51,184 nt of DNA from Polynucleobacter sp. (GCA_023254115.1 JALQYK010000062.1:1-51184), one strand, 5' to 3'. Positions 35,745-44,723 are shown, counted from the first letter of the stretch. Numbers and translations are program-made. The notes: generated by a model not told the origin, from the letters alone.

Positions 35745-36083
35745 TTAGAAATCCCTTGAATTATAAAACCGTTCAATTTTCTTTTGGTTACTGGTATTTC
35801 CGATCAAAGCATCTAGATTTTTCATCCAAGGCTCTGTGATATCACGGATTGCACGATCAGTTCCAAGAATACTTTGTATCAATTTGAACTTTTTTTCAAT
35901 CTGGTCAGAAGAGAGGGGCGCTGATACTTCCTCTGATTTAAGAATGCCGACTTCATTGGTGCATTTTGCGCCTAATTCTTCAAATAAAGACCAATTTTTT
36001 TCACGAGCAGCCACTAACATCTCTTCAGTGATGTTTTGAACATTCTCATACAAAGTGATCACATCATCTTGCGTCAACATCAT
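35745..36083 (-). CDS. fliT: flagellar protein FliT (FliD chaperone)
   Basis: FliT is the export chaperone of the filament cap FliD and, in enterics, an anti-FlhDC factor. The 112-residue helical product starts at the ATG overlapping the fliS stop (ATGA arrangement at 36083-36080). A longer reading into fliS would add about 31 basic residues that do not fit the family. Helices such as VITLYENVQNITEEMLVAAR and a C-terminal IERFYNSR match FliT style. The order fliC-flaG-fliD-fliS-fliT supports the call. Confidence 0.85.
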   Translation of the reverse strand: MMLTQDDVITLYENVQNITEEMLVAAREKNWSLFEELGAKCTNEVGILKSEEVSAPLSSDQIEKKFKLIQSILGTDRAIRDITEPWMKNLDALIGNTSNQKKIERFYNSRDF

Positions 36084-36544
36084 ACGGCCCTCGCAAAATT
36101 TTGGGCGCCTGATTCGTTTGCTGCAGGCTTTCTTTTGATGGGCGACAAGTTCACGCTGGGGTCGATGGTGTTCCATGCTTCCTTGAGCTCATTGATCAAA
36201 TGACGAACCTCTTGAATACGTTTTGTATCGTTCTGAAAATTGGCTAAAGTTAATTGATGAGCCATGTATTGATAAAGCATGTGAAGATTCTCACCTAGCT
36301 TATTGCCAGATTCATACTTAAGGCTGGCATCAAGGCCTAGCAAAATAATATCAATCGCTTTGCTGATTGAAGTGCATTTTTCAGTCAACTTGCCATTTTC
36401 AATATCAAATTCAGCTTGATTCAAGGAAATAACAGCACCTTCAAATAACATACTGATCAATTTATGAGGATCTGCTACCAAGGCATTCGACTCTAAATTA
36501 ATCATTGCGTAGTGTTTTGCCGCATTGTGTGTATATGTGAACAT
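36080..36544 (-). CDS. fliS: flagellin export chaperone FliS
   Basis: FliS binds the flagellin C-terminal helix and prevents early polymerisation. The 154-residue protein has VADPHKLISMLFEGAVISLN near the start and the helical core with ENLHMLYQYMAHQLTLANFQ and VRHLINELKEAWNTI. It is slightly longer than typical because of a basic C-terminal tail. It lies between fliD and fliT. Confidence 0.95.
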   Translation of the reverse strand: MFTYTHNAAKHYAMINLESNALVADPHKLISMLFEGAVISLNQAEFDIENGKLTEKCTSISKAIDIILLGLDASLKYESGNKLGENLHMLYQYMAHQLTLANFQNDTKRIQEVRHLINELKEAWNTIDPSVNLSPIKRKPAANESGAQNFARAV

Positions 36545-36568
36545 GAACTATTGCCTTATATATGACTG

Positions 36569-37945
36569 CTATTGGTTATTTTGTGCGTTGCTCATGGCGT
36601 CAAATTGATTGGTCAAATAGCTTGCCATTGAATTCAGACTTGCTACTGTTTTATCTAATGCCGTGTATTGTTTTTGGTACATTTTTTGCAAATCAGCTAA
36701 ACGTAATTGCTCTTGATCCGCTTTGGCTTGCAATCGACGAATCTCGGTCTGCAGACTTGATTTTCTATTGGTAATGACTCCATCGATACCAGTAGCACTA
36801 GCAAGAACAGTATTGAGCTGATAAGCAAATCCGTGCAATCCTAAGCTGTCAGTTGAAACACCAGTCCCTGAAAATAGTTTTGCTACCTTGTTGAAGTTGG
36901 CGCTAATAGCAGTGTTTAGGGTGGTGCTATCTAAGCTTAATGTGCCGTCAGTTTTAAAATTGATGCCAACTTGGCTTAATCGATTGTAAGAAGTTGCTGA
37001 ATCAACACCAAGGGTACTTGTGATGATGCTTCTGATTTCTCTGCGCAAGCTGTTAATGGCTGAGTCACCATACAATGCAGCACCTTTTTTGGCGGTCGCA
37101 TCATAACTTGAAATATCTTTGAGTGACTTGTCTAAAGCATTAAAAGCCGTGACAAATCCAGAAATCTTTGAAGATAAAGCACTGTTATCTTGGGCAACTG
37201 TAATTGTAGAGTTACCAGTTCCAACAAGATTAATGGTCAGACCTGGAACGAGATCAGTGATGGTATTGCTTGATCTACTGACTGTTGTGCCATTGATAGT
37301 GAGTGATCCAGCAACGGCATCATCACTTGTAAATGCAAGGCCTGTGAAATCATTACCAGCTGATAGAGTAATGGTTGCAGCGGTATCTGTTGTGTTAACA
37401 ATTCGTATTTGATAGTCAGGTGCAACGCTTGTGCCAAGATTGGTCATGGTGGCGCTGACACCACTGATATTGGCGTTATTAATTGCTTCTACCAATCCAG
37501 CAACTGTATAACTTGTTGGGGTAATCGTTGTTCCCGCAATGGTAATGCTACCAGTAGTACCAATTGAAGAATTGATACTTGTGTAGGCTGTGTCACTTAT
37601 GTTGCTTGTAAGTACTTGAGGGGATGCTAATGTGACATTGGTGATTTTGTATTCACCTGCAAGAGCAGTGCCATCATTACTCACTGATAAAACACTGGTG
37701 CTAGAACTGCTAGCAGTTGTTGCTTTGATGGTGCTTGGTGCTACCAATCCAGCAATTGCTGATTGGAATGATGAGATTTGGCTAGAGATACTACCGTAGG
37801 CAGATATCTGAGCATTGTCAGTAGAAATTGATTTGTTGATTGAATTAAGGGGTCCTTTTTCGGCATCCATCAAAGCAGTAACGATCTGGCTTACATTTAA
37901 GCCAGATCCGATACCGCTTGATGAGATAGTTCCCGAAGTGGCCAT
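36569..37945 (-). CDS. fliD: filament cap protein FliD (HAP2)
   Basis: FliD caps the filament and catalyses flagellin insertion. The 458-residue protein begins SSSGIGSGLNVSQIVTALMD, a diagnostic FliD start, and ends with the coiled coil QEQLRLADLQKMYQKQYTAL, DKTVASLNSMASYLTNQFDA. The Ser/Thr-rich centre is the exposed domain. It is 5 bases from flaG. Confidence 0.96.
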   Translation of the reverse strand: MATSGTISSSGIGSGLNVSQIVTALMDAEKGPLNSINKSISTDNAQISAYGSISSQISSFQSAIAGLVAPSTIKATTASSSSTSVLSVSNDGTALAGEYKITNVTLASPQVLTSNISDTAYTSINSSIGTTGSITIAGTTITPTSYTVAGLVEAINNANISGVSATMTNLGTSVAPDYQIRIVNTTDTAATITLSAGNDFTGLAFTSDDAVAGSLTINGTTVSRSSNTITDLVPGLTINLVGTGNSTITVAQDNSALSSKISGFVTAFNALDKSLKDISSYDATAKKGAALYGDSAINSLRREIRSIITSTLGVDSATSYNRLSQVGINFKTDGTLSLDSTTLNTAISANFNKVAKLFSGTGVSTDSLGLHGFAYQLNTVLASATGIDGVITNRKSSLQTEIRRLQAKADQEQLRLADLQKMYQKQYTALDKTVASLNSMASYLTNQFDAMSNAQNNQ

Positions 37946-37950
37946 TTAGT

Positions 37951-38343
37951 TCAAACTTTGTCGCTTACCAATAGTCCCTTGCTCTGTTGATTCTCAATTG
38001 ATTGAGCAATCCTCAAAGAAAGTTCAGATGGGATTTGACGAATGACCGTGTTATTTGAAGAATCAATCACTGTTACGACTGAATCTCCAGAAGTCGGGTC
38101 AATTTGAAAGCTTAAACCGGCAGGTGAGCTTAGCTGTTTATTGATTTTAGAAACAGCTGCCTCGATTTGCTGGGTATTGATTTCAACTTTTTGAACTAGT
38201 GGCTCGCCAGTATTTGAGCCAATAATTTTTGGTGCCGCAATTGGTGCAGTTGTTGCTGCAGGGTTTGGAGCACCGGATACAGTTGCCCCACCACCATTAC
38301 TGTTGGTCATAGGGATTGCTGATGAACTGATTCCAGATATCAT
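37951..38343 (-). CDS. flaG: FlaG family protein
   Basis: FlaG influences filament length in several bacteria. The 130-residue protein has a Gly/Pro/Ala-rich variable start and the conserved C-terminal FlaG domain (LSFQIDPTSGDSVVTVIDSS, IRQIPSELSLRIAQSIENQQ). It lies between the fliC terminator and fliD. A GGAGAG ribosome site precedes the ATG. Confidence 0.94.
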   Translation of the reverse strand: MISGISSSAIPMTNSNGGGATVSGAPNPAATTAPIAAPKIIGSNTGEPLVQKVEINTQQIEAAVSKINKQLSSPAGLSFQIDPTSGDSVVTVIDSSNNTVIRQIPSELSLRIAQSIENQQSKGLLVSDKV

Positions 38344-38398
38344 AAAAAACTCTCCGATATATTAACTAAACTATAACTAAGTCTTAATTTGTAGAAAT

Positions 38399-38432
38399 AA
38401 TGATTAAGAGGGCAAAGCCCCCTTTAATCATT
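38399..38432 (-). terminator. terminator of the flagellin gene
   Basis: A long imperfect stem is formed by AATGATTAA (38399-38407) with TTTAATCATT (38423-38432), plus an inner GGG/CCC part around AAAG. It begins in the fliC stop codon. The minus-strand exit is A/T-rich. It makes fliC largely monocistronic and may also stabilise its mRNA. Confidence 0.7.
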
Positions 38433-39639
38433 ACTTCAACAAAGTTAAAACGTTAGAACCCATTTGGTTAGCTTGCGCTAACATTGCTGTGCCGGCCTGT
38501 TGCAAGATCTGATACTTAGATAACTGTGCAGTCTGGGCAGCGAAGTCTGTGTCCATAATGCGGCTTCTAGCAGCAGAGGTAGTTTCAATCAAGCTTGAAA
38601 GATTGCTTGTTACAAAACCAAGCTTGTTCTGGAAAGCACCATGTGTTGCAGCTTCAGTGTTAACAGCTGTGATTGCTAGATCAATTTGAGTGATTGCAGC
38701 TGCGGAGTTTTCTGATGCAGTTCCCGCCAAAGCTTCTTCCGCACCAAGAGCACTTGTTAAAGCAACTGATTTTAAAGTACCGAGTGCAATAGTACCGCCA
38801 GTTAATGCTGAAAGTGTATAAGTTCCATCAGAGGCAACGTTACCATACACACCACGAACACTTGCTAAAACTGTCGCAGCATTTGAAGTTGCCGCAGTAG
38901 CCGTTATTGAGTTAATTTCGTTTACTAATGTGGCTTTTTCAGCTTCAGTCAAAGTTCCTGTGGTGGCACCAACTGTAATTGCTAGAGCTGCCCCTTCTAC
39001 TGCGTTTCTAACGCTCAGACCAGTTGCACCAGAAACTGCTGCTGCAGCTTCAGCCGCTTTAACCAATTGCGCACCGAGTTTTACGCCAGTATTACCTGCA
39101 CCAATAATATATGTTGTGCCTGCTGCTAAAGTTGCTGCCGCACTCAGAGCTGTGGTTGTAAGTGACACTTGATCAAGTGATGCAGATGTACCTGAGCCAA
39201 TTTGAAAGTTAAAAGTCGATGCGGCAAATGTGTTAACACCATTAAATTTTGTAGAGTTAATAGTACGCGTTACTTCAGCTTTTAAAGAAGCAAATTCAGT
39301 TTGTAGTAATTCAGAATTTGTGATTCCGTTTGCTTGGTTGGCAGATTGGGCAGCTAGCTCGCGCATTCTTCCCAATAAGTTTGATAATGATTCCAAAGCA
39401 CCAGTTGCTGTTTGTGAAAAAGAAATCGCATCGTTGGCGTTTCTGATGGCAACTGTACTGCCTCTAATGACTGAATCCATGTTCTTAGAAATTGAATATC
39501 CAGAAGCATCATCGGCTGCTGAGTTCACGCGCAAACCTGAAGACAATTGTTGGATAGTGTTGTTCAAAGAAGCGGTTGTTCTTGAAAGTTGGTTCTGGGC
39601 TTGTAAAGAAGCCATATTTGTATTGATCACTGCAGCCAT
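38431..39639 (-). CDS. fliC: flagellin FliC
   Basis: FliC is the filament subunit. The 402-residue protein has conserved D0/D1 ends: N-terminal SLQAQNQLSRTTASLNNTIQ, QLSSGLRVNSAADDASGYSI and C-terminal RIMDTDFAAQTAQLSKYQIL, QQAGTAMLAQANQMGSNVLT. The middle (about 170-320) is Ala/Thr/Gly-rich and variable. An AAGGAG ribosome site precedes the ATG. A sigma-28-like promoter lies at 39726-39752 and a hairpin terminator follows the stop. Only this one flagellin gene is present in the window. Confidence 0.98.
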   Translation of the reverse strand: MAAVINTNMASLQAQNQLSRTTASLNNTIQQLSSGLRVNSAADDASGYSISKNMDSVIRGSTVAIRNANDAISFSQTATGALESLSNLLGRMRELAAQSANQANGITNSELLQTEFASLKAEVTRTINSTKFNGVNTFAASTFNFQIGSGTSASLDQVSLTTTALSAAATLAAGTTYIIGAGNTGVKLGAQLVKAAEAAAAVSGATGLSVRNAVEGAALAITVGATTGTLTEAEKATLVNEINSITATAATSNAATVLASVRGVYGNVASDGTYTLSALTGGTIALGTLKSVALTSALGAEEALAGTASENSAAAITQIDLAITAVNTEAATHGAFQNKLGFVTSNLSSLIETTSAARSRIMDTDFAAQTAQLSKYQILQQAGTAMLAQANQMGSNVLTLLK

Positions 39640-39725
39640 GTTGTACTCCTTGAGTTATTGAATATACAAACTACGTATTAAAAAAACTTTGGTCTGTATA
39701 TCAAGTTGGACCATTGTTATATTCA

Positions 39726-39752
39726 TTAACGAGCACGTTTTAAAAAGCTTTA
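39726..39752 (-). promoter_or_regulatory. sigma-28-like promoter of fliC
   Basis: On the minus strand TAAAGCTT (39752-39745), an 11-base gap and CTCGTTAA (39733-39726). The -35 matches TAAAGTTT in 7 of 8 and the -10 matches GCCGATAA in 5 of 8 with the exact family spacing. The start of transcription would be about 80 bases upstream of the ATG. Confidence 0.65.
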
Positions 39753-40514
39753 ACTATTTTTCGACAATCCAGGGACTTCTAGCCCTTGTATTGGTTTTAT
39801 GACTATTAGTGAGCTTATAAGTTGGTGTCACTACTAAATAGAGGCGAGCAATCCTTTTATGAAAACCCTGACTATGAATAAATAAATTCTTTTGTACGCT
39901 CGAAAATCAATACCCCGTTGATTTATAGAGGCTTATATTCCTACATACGGTGTTTGGTACTGATGAGAGATTGTAAGAGGCTGGAAGAGGGTGCTCTTAG
40001 AGCAAATTAATTGCTGTTCCATGTGTTTCATTTGCTTTTATCGGGGCCGCATAAGTCATCAAAGCGCGTTGAGGACTGGGATTAAGCCCCTGAAATCTTT
40101 GTAAGATAAAAAATTGAGAAATTTAGCTCTAAATATTAATTTCCATAAATAACAAGTACTTAAGAGGTTTTGTGGATCCAAGAATGCATGCTATGCATCT
40201 AAGCCCATATAAAAAGTTGGCGCAAAAAAATAGAAAATAATTTTTTTACAAATATTTTTAAATAATCCTAAAGTTTTGAAATTGGGGGCCGTAAACCTTC
40301 TTACCCCCTGAATGTTTAGGAGTGTTTTTAGAGGGTTTTATGTTGAAATTTTGAATATTTCTAACAGGGAGTACTGTGTTTGTAAGACAAACACGGTAGG
40401 ACTAAACCCATTTATTCCGTAGAAAAATACATCTTTTATCTGATTGTTGTCGATGTTGTGACTCATCACAATGGCATCACTTAGTTAAAGAAATAAATTC
40501 AAACGGAGATAACA
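39753..40514 (+). promoter_or_regulatory. long non-coding region and structured leader of flhDC
   Basis: No convincing gene is seen in this stretch. It holds a hairpin with arms GTAA/TTAC extended by GGGG/CCCC (40284-40308), a CsrA-type sequence ACAGGGAGT (40364-40372) and a very stable 12-bp hairpin TACTGTGTTTGT/ACAAACACGGTA with a 3-base loop (40372-40398). The flhD ribosome site CGGAGA (40504-40509) is also GGA-containing. In enterics flhDC has a long leader under CsrA and small-RNA control, so the same is plausible here. No clear sigma-70 promoter was found. Confidence 0.5.
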
Positions 40515-40832
40515 ATGGGTACTGATGTCTTATTAGCCGAAATTAAAGATGCCAATTTGCGCTATCTATTGCTCACTCAGCAAATGATTCGTGATGATGT
40601 AGACACGGCCATGTTCCGTTTAGGTATTAGCAAGAAGATTGCAGATCTGATTTCTGGTTTAAGCACGGCACAAACAATCAAATTAGCTTCTAGTCCTAGC
40701 ATGCTCATGAGATTTAGATTTGATGATGCGACCATCTTGGGCATGTTGACTCATGACACCAAGGATTTATTTCAAGCACAAGCTCACGCAGCCATTTTGT
40801 TAGCGGCTCAACCTGCTGTTGAAATGCATTGA
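40515..40832 (+). CDS. flhD: flagellar master regulator subunit FlhD
   Basis: FlhD pairs with FlhC as FlhD4C2 to activate class II flagellar promoters with sigma-70. The 105-residue protein has the conserved LLAEIKDANLRYLLLTQQMI, RDDVDTAMFRLGIS and FRFDDATILGMLTHDTKD. It is a little shorter than the enteric protein. A CGGAGATAACA ribosome region precedes the ATG, and a long structured upstream region suggests post-transcriptional control. flhC follows after 15 bases. Confidence 0.97.
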   Translation: MGTDVLLAEIKDANLRYLLLTQQMIRDDVDTAMFRLGISKKIADLISGLSTAQTIKLASSPSMLMRFRFDDATILGMLTHDTKDLFQAQAHAAILLAAQPAVEMH

Positions 40833-40847
40833 TACTAAAACTGATAA

Positions 40848-41408
40848 ATGACTAAAAAAACCAAAAGCATACTGAACGAATCCAAGGATATTCAGATTGC
40901 CATTGATCTGATACAGCTTGGCGCCAGACTTCAGTTACTTGAAATGGAAACATCGCTTTCACGCGATCGTTTGATTAGTCTTTACAAAGAGCTTCGTGGC
41001 GAGTCTCCGCCTAAAGGGATGTTACCTTTCTCTTCTGATTGGTTCTTGACGTGGCAGCCGAATATTCACACATCCCTATTTTTAAGTATTTACAAACAAC
41101 TTAAACTTAATTCTGATATTTCTGAAATATCTGCCATCATCAAGGCTTATAAGTTATATCTAGAGCAGTTCCCACCAGAGTTCGGCGATGAACCAGTGCT
41201 GTCATTGACAAGAGCCTGGACACTAAACCGCTTCATGAAATGCGATATGCTAACGACAGCAGTTTGCAAATCTTGCACGGGCGAGTTTATTTCAAGACCT
41301 TTAATGAAGCGCAATTACGTTTGTGGTCTGTGTGATGTACCTTCACGTGCCGGTAAGACCCAGAAATTTATTGACGCCACTAATGCGGCCAGACAAGCCG
41401 CCGCATAA
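40848..41408 (+). CDS. flhC: flagellar master regulator subunit FlhC
   Basis: FlhC is the zinc-binding partner of FlhD and the main DNA-contacting subunit. The 186-residue protein has IQLGARLQLLEMETSLSRDR near the start and four zinc-ligand cysteines C140, C143, C159 and C162 in CKSCTGEF and YVCGLCDV. This matches the spacing of the enteric protein. FlhDC is confined mostly to beta- and gammaproteobacteria, which supports the taxonomic reading. A membrane methyltransferase gene follows after 11 bases. Confidence 0.97.
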   Translation: MTKKTKSILNESKDIQIAIDLIQLGARLQLLEMETSLSRDRLISLYKELRGESPPKGMLPFSSDWFLTWQPNIHTSLFLSIYKQLKLNSDISEISAIIKAYKLYLEQFPPEFGDEPVLSLTRAWTLNRFMKCDMLTTAVCKSCTGEFISRPLMKRNYVCGLCDVPSRAGKTQKFIDATNAARQAAA

Positions 41409-41419
41409 TCATCTCCACC

Positions 41420-42208
41420 GTGAATAGTCGTCAACCAGTTCTTTCTTTCATTAAGAACCGACCACAATTTGCTTCACTTTTCTTATTACTAGCGCTGACG
41501 ATATTTTCCTTTGTCGCTGAGCCATTTTTCAGCACATTGCTATCGGTTGAGCTTAATAAAACTCATCAACTAACTTTCATCGCAATAGCAGCCGCACTCT
41601 TGAGTTATTGGATGGGCTTGCCAAAATGGTGGTGTTGGATCAATGCACTATTTCCAATCATGGTTGGAATATTCCAAAGCTTTAATTGGTCATCTTCCAT
41701 CTTTCTCGTGGGATTTTTGATTCTGGCACTCTTTTACTGGAGCAATTTTTTAACCCGAGTGCCTTATTACCCATCAACAGAGGTTGTTTGGTCGGAAATT
41801 GCAGACCTTTTACCCAGTGATCAAGCTGTTAATGTGCTTGAAATAGGCAGCGGATTTGGTGGTTTTTGTTTATTCATTAAAAAGCAAAAACCCGATGCAA
41901 CCGTTGTGGGAGTTGAGTTGTCGCCAATCATCTGGCTTTATAGCCGGGTACGTCAATTGGCATTGAAAATTGATTGTCAATTTTTGCGTCAAGACTACCG
42001 ACGCATGAATTTTAGTCAACAAGACCTTATTTTTGCCTTTTTGTCGCCAGCGGCAATGCCATCACTCTATTTGCAGGCCAAGAAACAAATGAAAAAGGGC
42101 GCCATATTGGCCAGCTACTGTTTTGAGATTCCTTGTCCTGACAGCGAATCCATTGAGAAAATTGAAATCAGTTACGGAAAAACTCTTCACATATGGAGAC
42201 AAGCCTAA
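41420..42208 (+). CDS. membrane-anchored class I SAM-dependent methyltransferase
   Basis: This 262-residue protein combines three or four membrane helices in residues 17-110 with a C-terminal methyltransferase-like domain. Motif I is NVLEIGSGFGGFC (about 138-150) and the next strand ends in acidic E166 (VVGVELS), as expected for SAM binding. The C-terminal part is short, so the fold may be minimal. The GTG start at 41420 lies 11 bases after flhC, suggesting cotranscription with the master regulator. The substrate is unknown. It could act on lipid, envelope or flagellar components, but nothing in the sequence decides this. Confidence 0.75.
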   Translation: MNSRQPVLSFIKNRPQFASLFLLLALTIFSFVAEPFFSTLLSVELNKTHQLTFIAIAAALLSYWMGLPKWWCWINALFPIMVGIFQSFNWSSSIFLVGFLILALFYWSNFLTRVPYYPSTEVVWSEIADLLPSDQAVNVLEIGSGFGGFCLFIKKQKPDATVVGVELSPIIWLYSRVRQLALKIDCQFLRQDYRRMNFSQQDLIFAFLSPAAMPSLYLQAKKQMKKGAILASYCFEIPCPDSESIEKIEISYGKTLHIWRQA

Positions 42209-42247
42209 TTGATAAGTACTCAAAGTAGTTAAACCTAGGAGGGTTTT

Positions 42248-42658
42248 ATGAAAATTACCGAAATTATGTCTTCACCCCCAATTACTGGCACTTTAGATGA
42301 CTTTTTGAGTGAAGTTAAGGAAATGTTGGCCGTTAACAATACAAAGCATCTTGTGATTATTGAAGAGGGCAAGTTAATGGGTGTTTTGAGTGAGCGTGAT
42401 CTTTTATTGGCGATCAGTCCTTACGTCAATTCAAATGTTTACACCACCAGAGACTTGGCAACACTTAATCAGCGGGTTGGACAGATTTTAGAGAGACACC
42501 CCTTGTATCTTGATGATCAAGCAGAGCTTGAGGATGCAATTGATATGTTTGATAAAAACCATATCAGTTGTATTCCGATTGTTGATGCGGATTTTGTTCC
42601 AGTTGGAGTTGTTACTAAGAGCGACATTATTCGCTTTTATAACAAAAAAAGGGCTTAA
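42248..42658 (+). CDS. CBS-domain pair protein
   Basis: This 136-residue protein consists of two CBS domains forming one Bateman module: ITEIMSSPPITGTLDDFLSE with LMGVLSERDLLLAIS, and VGQILERHPLYLDDQAELED with VPVGVVTKSDIIRFY. Such modules bind adenine nucleotides or second messengers and control partner proteins. A strong AGGAGGG ribosome site precedes the ATG. It lies between the methyltransferase and motA. A link to stator or flagellar control is positional only. Confidence 0.9.
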   Translation: MKITEIMSSPPITGTLDDFLSEVKEMLAVNNTKHLVIIEEGKLMGVLSERDLLLAISPYVNSNVYTTRDLATLNQRVGQILERHPLYLDDQAELEDAIDMFDKNHISCIPIVDADFVPVGVVTKSDIIRFYNKKRA

Positions 42659-42767
42659 GTTAAGGGTGCTGAAGCGCGCTGAACTTTGAGCAAGTAATTA
42701 AAAAAAATTAAAAAATAGTTTTAAACATGAGATTAATTAAATTGACCAAACTTTCTAAAGGCCAACC

Positions 42768-43667
42768 ATGCTAGTAGTTATCGGATTTATTGTGGTTTCC
42801 TTTTCTGTATTTGGCGGATTTGTTATTGCAGGCGGCCATTTGGCAGCGCTATTTCAGCCGGTTGAATTATTGATGATTGGTGGTGCTGCAGCAGGTGCTT
42901 TGGTTGCTGGTAATACCATCAAAGCACTCAAGGCGACTGGTGCAGCAGTACCTACATTGTTTCAAGGTTCCAAGTACAACAAAGAACTTTATTTAGATTT
43001 ACTTTTAGTACTTTATGCGATCTTCACAAAGATTCGTAATGAAGGTATGAAGAATATTGAGGAAGATATTGAGGAGCCTGAAAAGAGCAAAATTTTTCAA
43101 CGCTATCCAAGAATCTTAGCAAGTCATCACCATGTCGAATTTATTTGTGACTATTTACGTCTGATGGTATCTGGAACGATGGACCCATTCCAGATTGAAA
43201 ATTTAATGGATGTTGAAATAGAAACTCATCATCATGAGGGCGAAGTCCCTGTTCATGTGTTCGCAAAGATGGCAGACGCTATGCCAGCCTTTGGTATTGT
43301 TGCCGCGGTTATGGGTGTGGTCCACACCATGGGATCGGTTGGCTTACCGCCTGCAGAACTCGGTATTTTGATTGCTCATGCGCTAGTAGGTACCTTCTTG
43401 GGTATTTTGTTGTCATACGGTTTCGTGGCACCACTGGCCAACTTGTTGGAAAGTAAATTACACGATTCAACCAAATCTTTTGAATGTATGAAAGTTGCTA
43501 TTCTTGCAAATATGAACGGATTCCCGCCTGCTGTGGCAGTTGAGTTTGGCCGAAAAGTTCTATATTCAACAGAGCGACCTGGATTTAAAGAGCTTGAAGA
43601 TCAGGTCAAAGCCACTAAAGTTGATTACGCTGAGAAGCCTAAGGAAGCTGCAAAGGCAGCAGCATAA
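42768..43667 (+). CDS. motA: flagellar motor stator protein MotA
   Basis: MotA with MotB forms the ion-driven stator. The 299-residue protein has the four-helix layout with a large cytoplasmic loop between helices 2 and 3. Typical motifs are GGAAAGALVAGNTIKALKAT, PKILASHHH-like PRILASHHHVEFICDYLRLM and MADAMPAFGIVAAVMGVVHT. The length is typical of the proton-type MotA of beta- and gammaproteobacteria. AAAGG lies before the ATG. Its last base overlaps the motB start. Confidence 0.97.
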   Translation: MLVVIGFIVVSFSVFGGFVIAGGHLAALFQPVELLMIGGAAAGALVAGNTIKALKATGAAVPTLFQGSKYNKELYLDLLLVLYAIFTKIRNEGMKNIEEDIEEPEKSKIFQRYPRILASHHHVEFICDYLRLMVSGTMDPFQIENLMDVEIETHHHEGEVPVHVFAKMADAMPAFGIVAAVMGVVHTMGSVGLPPAELGILIAHALVGTFLGILLSYGFVAPLANLLESKLHDSTKSFECMKVAILANMNGFPPAVAVEFGRKVLYSTERPGFKELEDQVKATKVDYAEKPKEAAKAAA

Positions 43668-44602
43668 TGGCGGGAGCTAATAAAAAACCCATCATTGTTG
43701 TAAAAAGAATCAAGAAGGTTGCTGGTGGTCATCATGGCGGCGCTTGGAAGATTGCTTATGCTGACTTCGTAACTGCGATGATGGCGTTCTTCTTGTTAAT
43801 GTGGTTGCTTAGTAATGCTGATGAAAACAAACTCAAGGGCATTGAAGAGTACTTTAAGCAACCCCTAAAGCTGACTATTTTAGAGATTGGTCAGACCATC
43901 GGAGACTCGTCATCTGTTATTAAAGGCGGCGGTACTGACTTAACGCGTAAAGATGCGCAAATGAACCGCTCAAATGATGACACCAGAACATCTGTAGAGG
44001 TTTTTAAGAAAGAGTTAATGCCTCTTGCTCAAAATCTGGCAGCTGAATCTGAAGCGGTTGATCAGCAAAGACTTGAACAATTGAAAAAACAACTGGATAG
44101 CTTGCTTCAAAATAATGAACGCTTAGCACCATATAGCAAGCAGCTCAATATTGACATTACGACCGAAGGTTTGCGAATACAGATTGTTGATGAAAAAAAT
44201 AGACCGATGTTTCCGTTGGGAAGCTCTCAATTGCAAAGTTATGTCAAAGTTATCTTGAAAGAGTTGGTGCCCGCCATCAACACATTGACTAATCCGATTA
44301 CCATCTCAGGCCACACTGATTCTATTCCTTATCCTAAGGCCAATAAGAGCTACTCTAACTGGGAGTTATCCGCAGACAGGGCTAATTCAGCGAGAAGATC
44401 CTTGATTGAATCTGGGTTAGAGGAGAGTCGAATCATGAAAGTTGTCGGCTTATCATCGGCCATTTTGCAAGATGCTAAGGATCCTCAAAATCCTATCAAT
44501 CGCCGCATCAATATCATTGTGATGAATAAGCGAGCAATTGAATTTGCAAAAAATGAAGTTAACAACAAAGAGGTTTCATCAGTACCATTTGGTAAAAGAT
44601 GA
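43667..44602 (+). CDS. motB: flagellar motor stator protein MotB
   Basis: MotB anchors the stator to peptidoglycan and carries the proton-binding Asp. In the 311-residue protein the start HHGGAWKIAYADFVTAMMAF contains D33 just before the single membrane helix. The plug region follows, and the C-terminal OmpA-like domain has ISGHTDSIPYPKANKSYSNW and ELSADRANSARRSLIESGL. The sequence around the Asp is that of H+-type MotB rather than PomB. It ends before a perfect 14-bp hairpin. Confidence 0.97.
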   Translation: MAGANKKPIIVVKRIKKVAGGHHGGAWKIAYADFVTAMMAFFLLMWLLSNADENKLKGIEEYFKQPLKLTILEIGQTIGDSSSVIKGGGTDLTRKDAQMNRSNDDTRTSVEVFKKELMPLAQNLAAESEAVDQQRLEQLKKQLDSLLQNNERLAPYSKQLNIDITTEGLRIQIVDEKNRPMFPLGSSQLQSYVKVILKELVPAINTLTNPITISGHTDSIPYPKANKSYSNWELSADRANSARRSLIESGLEESRIMKVVGLSSAILQDAKDPQNPINRRINIIVMNKRAIEFAKNEVNNKEVSSVPFGKR

Positions 44603-44616
44603 AAAAATGATTAGGG

Positions 44617-44652
44617 TTGACTGATTCAAAATGAATACTTTGAATCAGTCAA
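44617..44652. terminator. perfect 14-bp hairpin between motB and the bactofilin operon
   Basis: TTGACTGATTCAAA (44617-44630) and TTTGAATCAGTCAA (44639-44652) are exact reverse complements with an 8-base loop. It lies in the convergent gap between motB and the third bactofilin gene. There is no long T-run, so it may be a bidirectional terminator or an mRNA-end stabiliser. Confidence 0.55.
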
Positions 44653-44723
44653 TATCAAAACTCAATATATCGGTAATGTTGAACATTAAGCAAAAGCTTA
44701 ATTAACAAAGAACCTCAAGCAAT

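Noticed and set aside
36084-36176. Longer N terminus of FliT
   Set aside because: The added residues lie inside fliS, are basic and low quality, and the overlapping ATGA start at 36083 fits coupling.
40038-40046. CCCGATAA on the minus strand upstream of fliC
   Set aside because: It is a good -10 but there is no TAAA at the needed spacing, and it lies about 400 bases from the start codon.
40183-40201. ATGCAT repeats as an operator
   Set aside because: Two short self-palindromic hexamers with imperfect arms are too weak to support a site.
42709-42735. Sigma-28 site before motA (TAAAAAAT-N11-TGAGATTA)
   Set aside because: The -10 matches only 4 of 8 positions and the region is so AT-rich that chance matches are expected.
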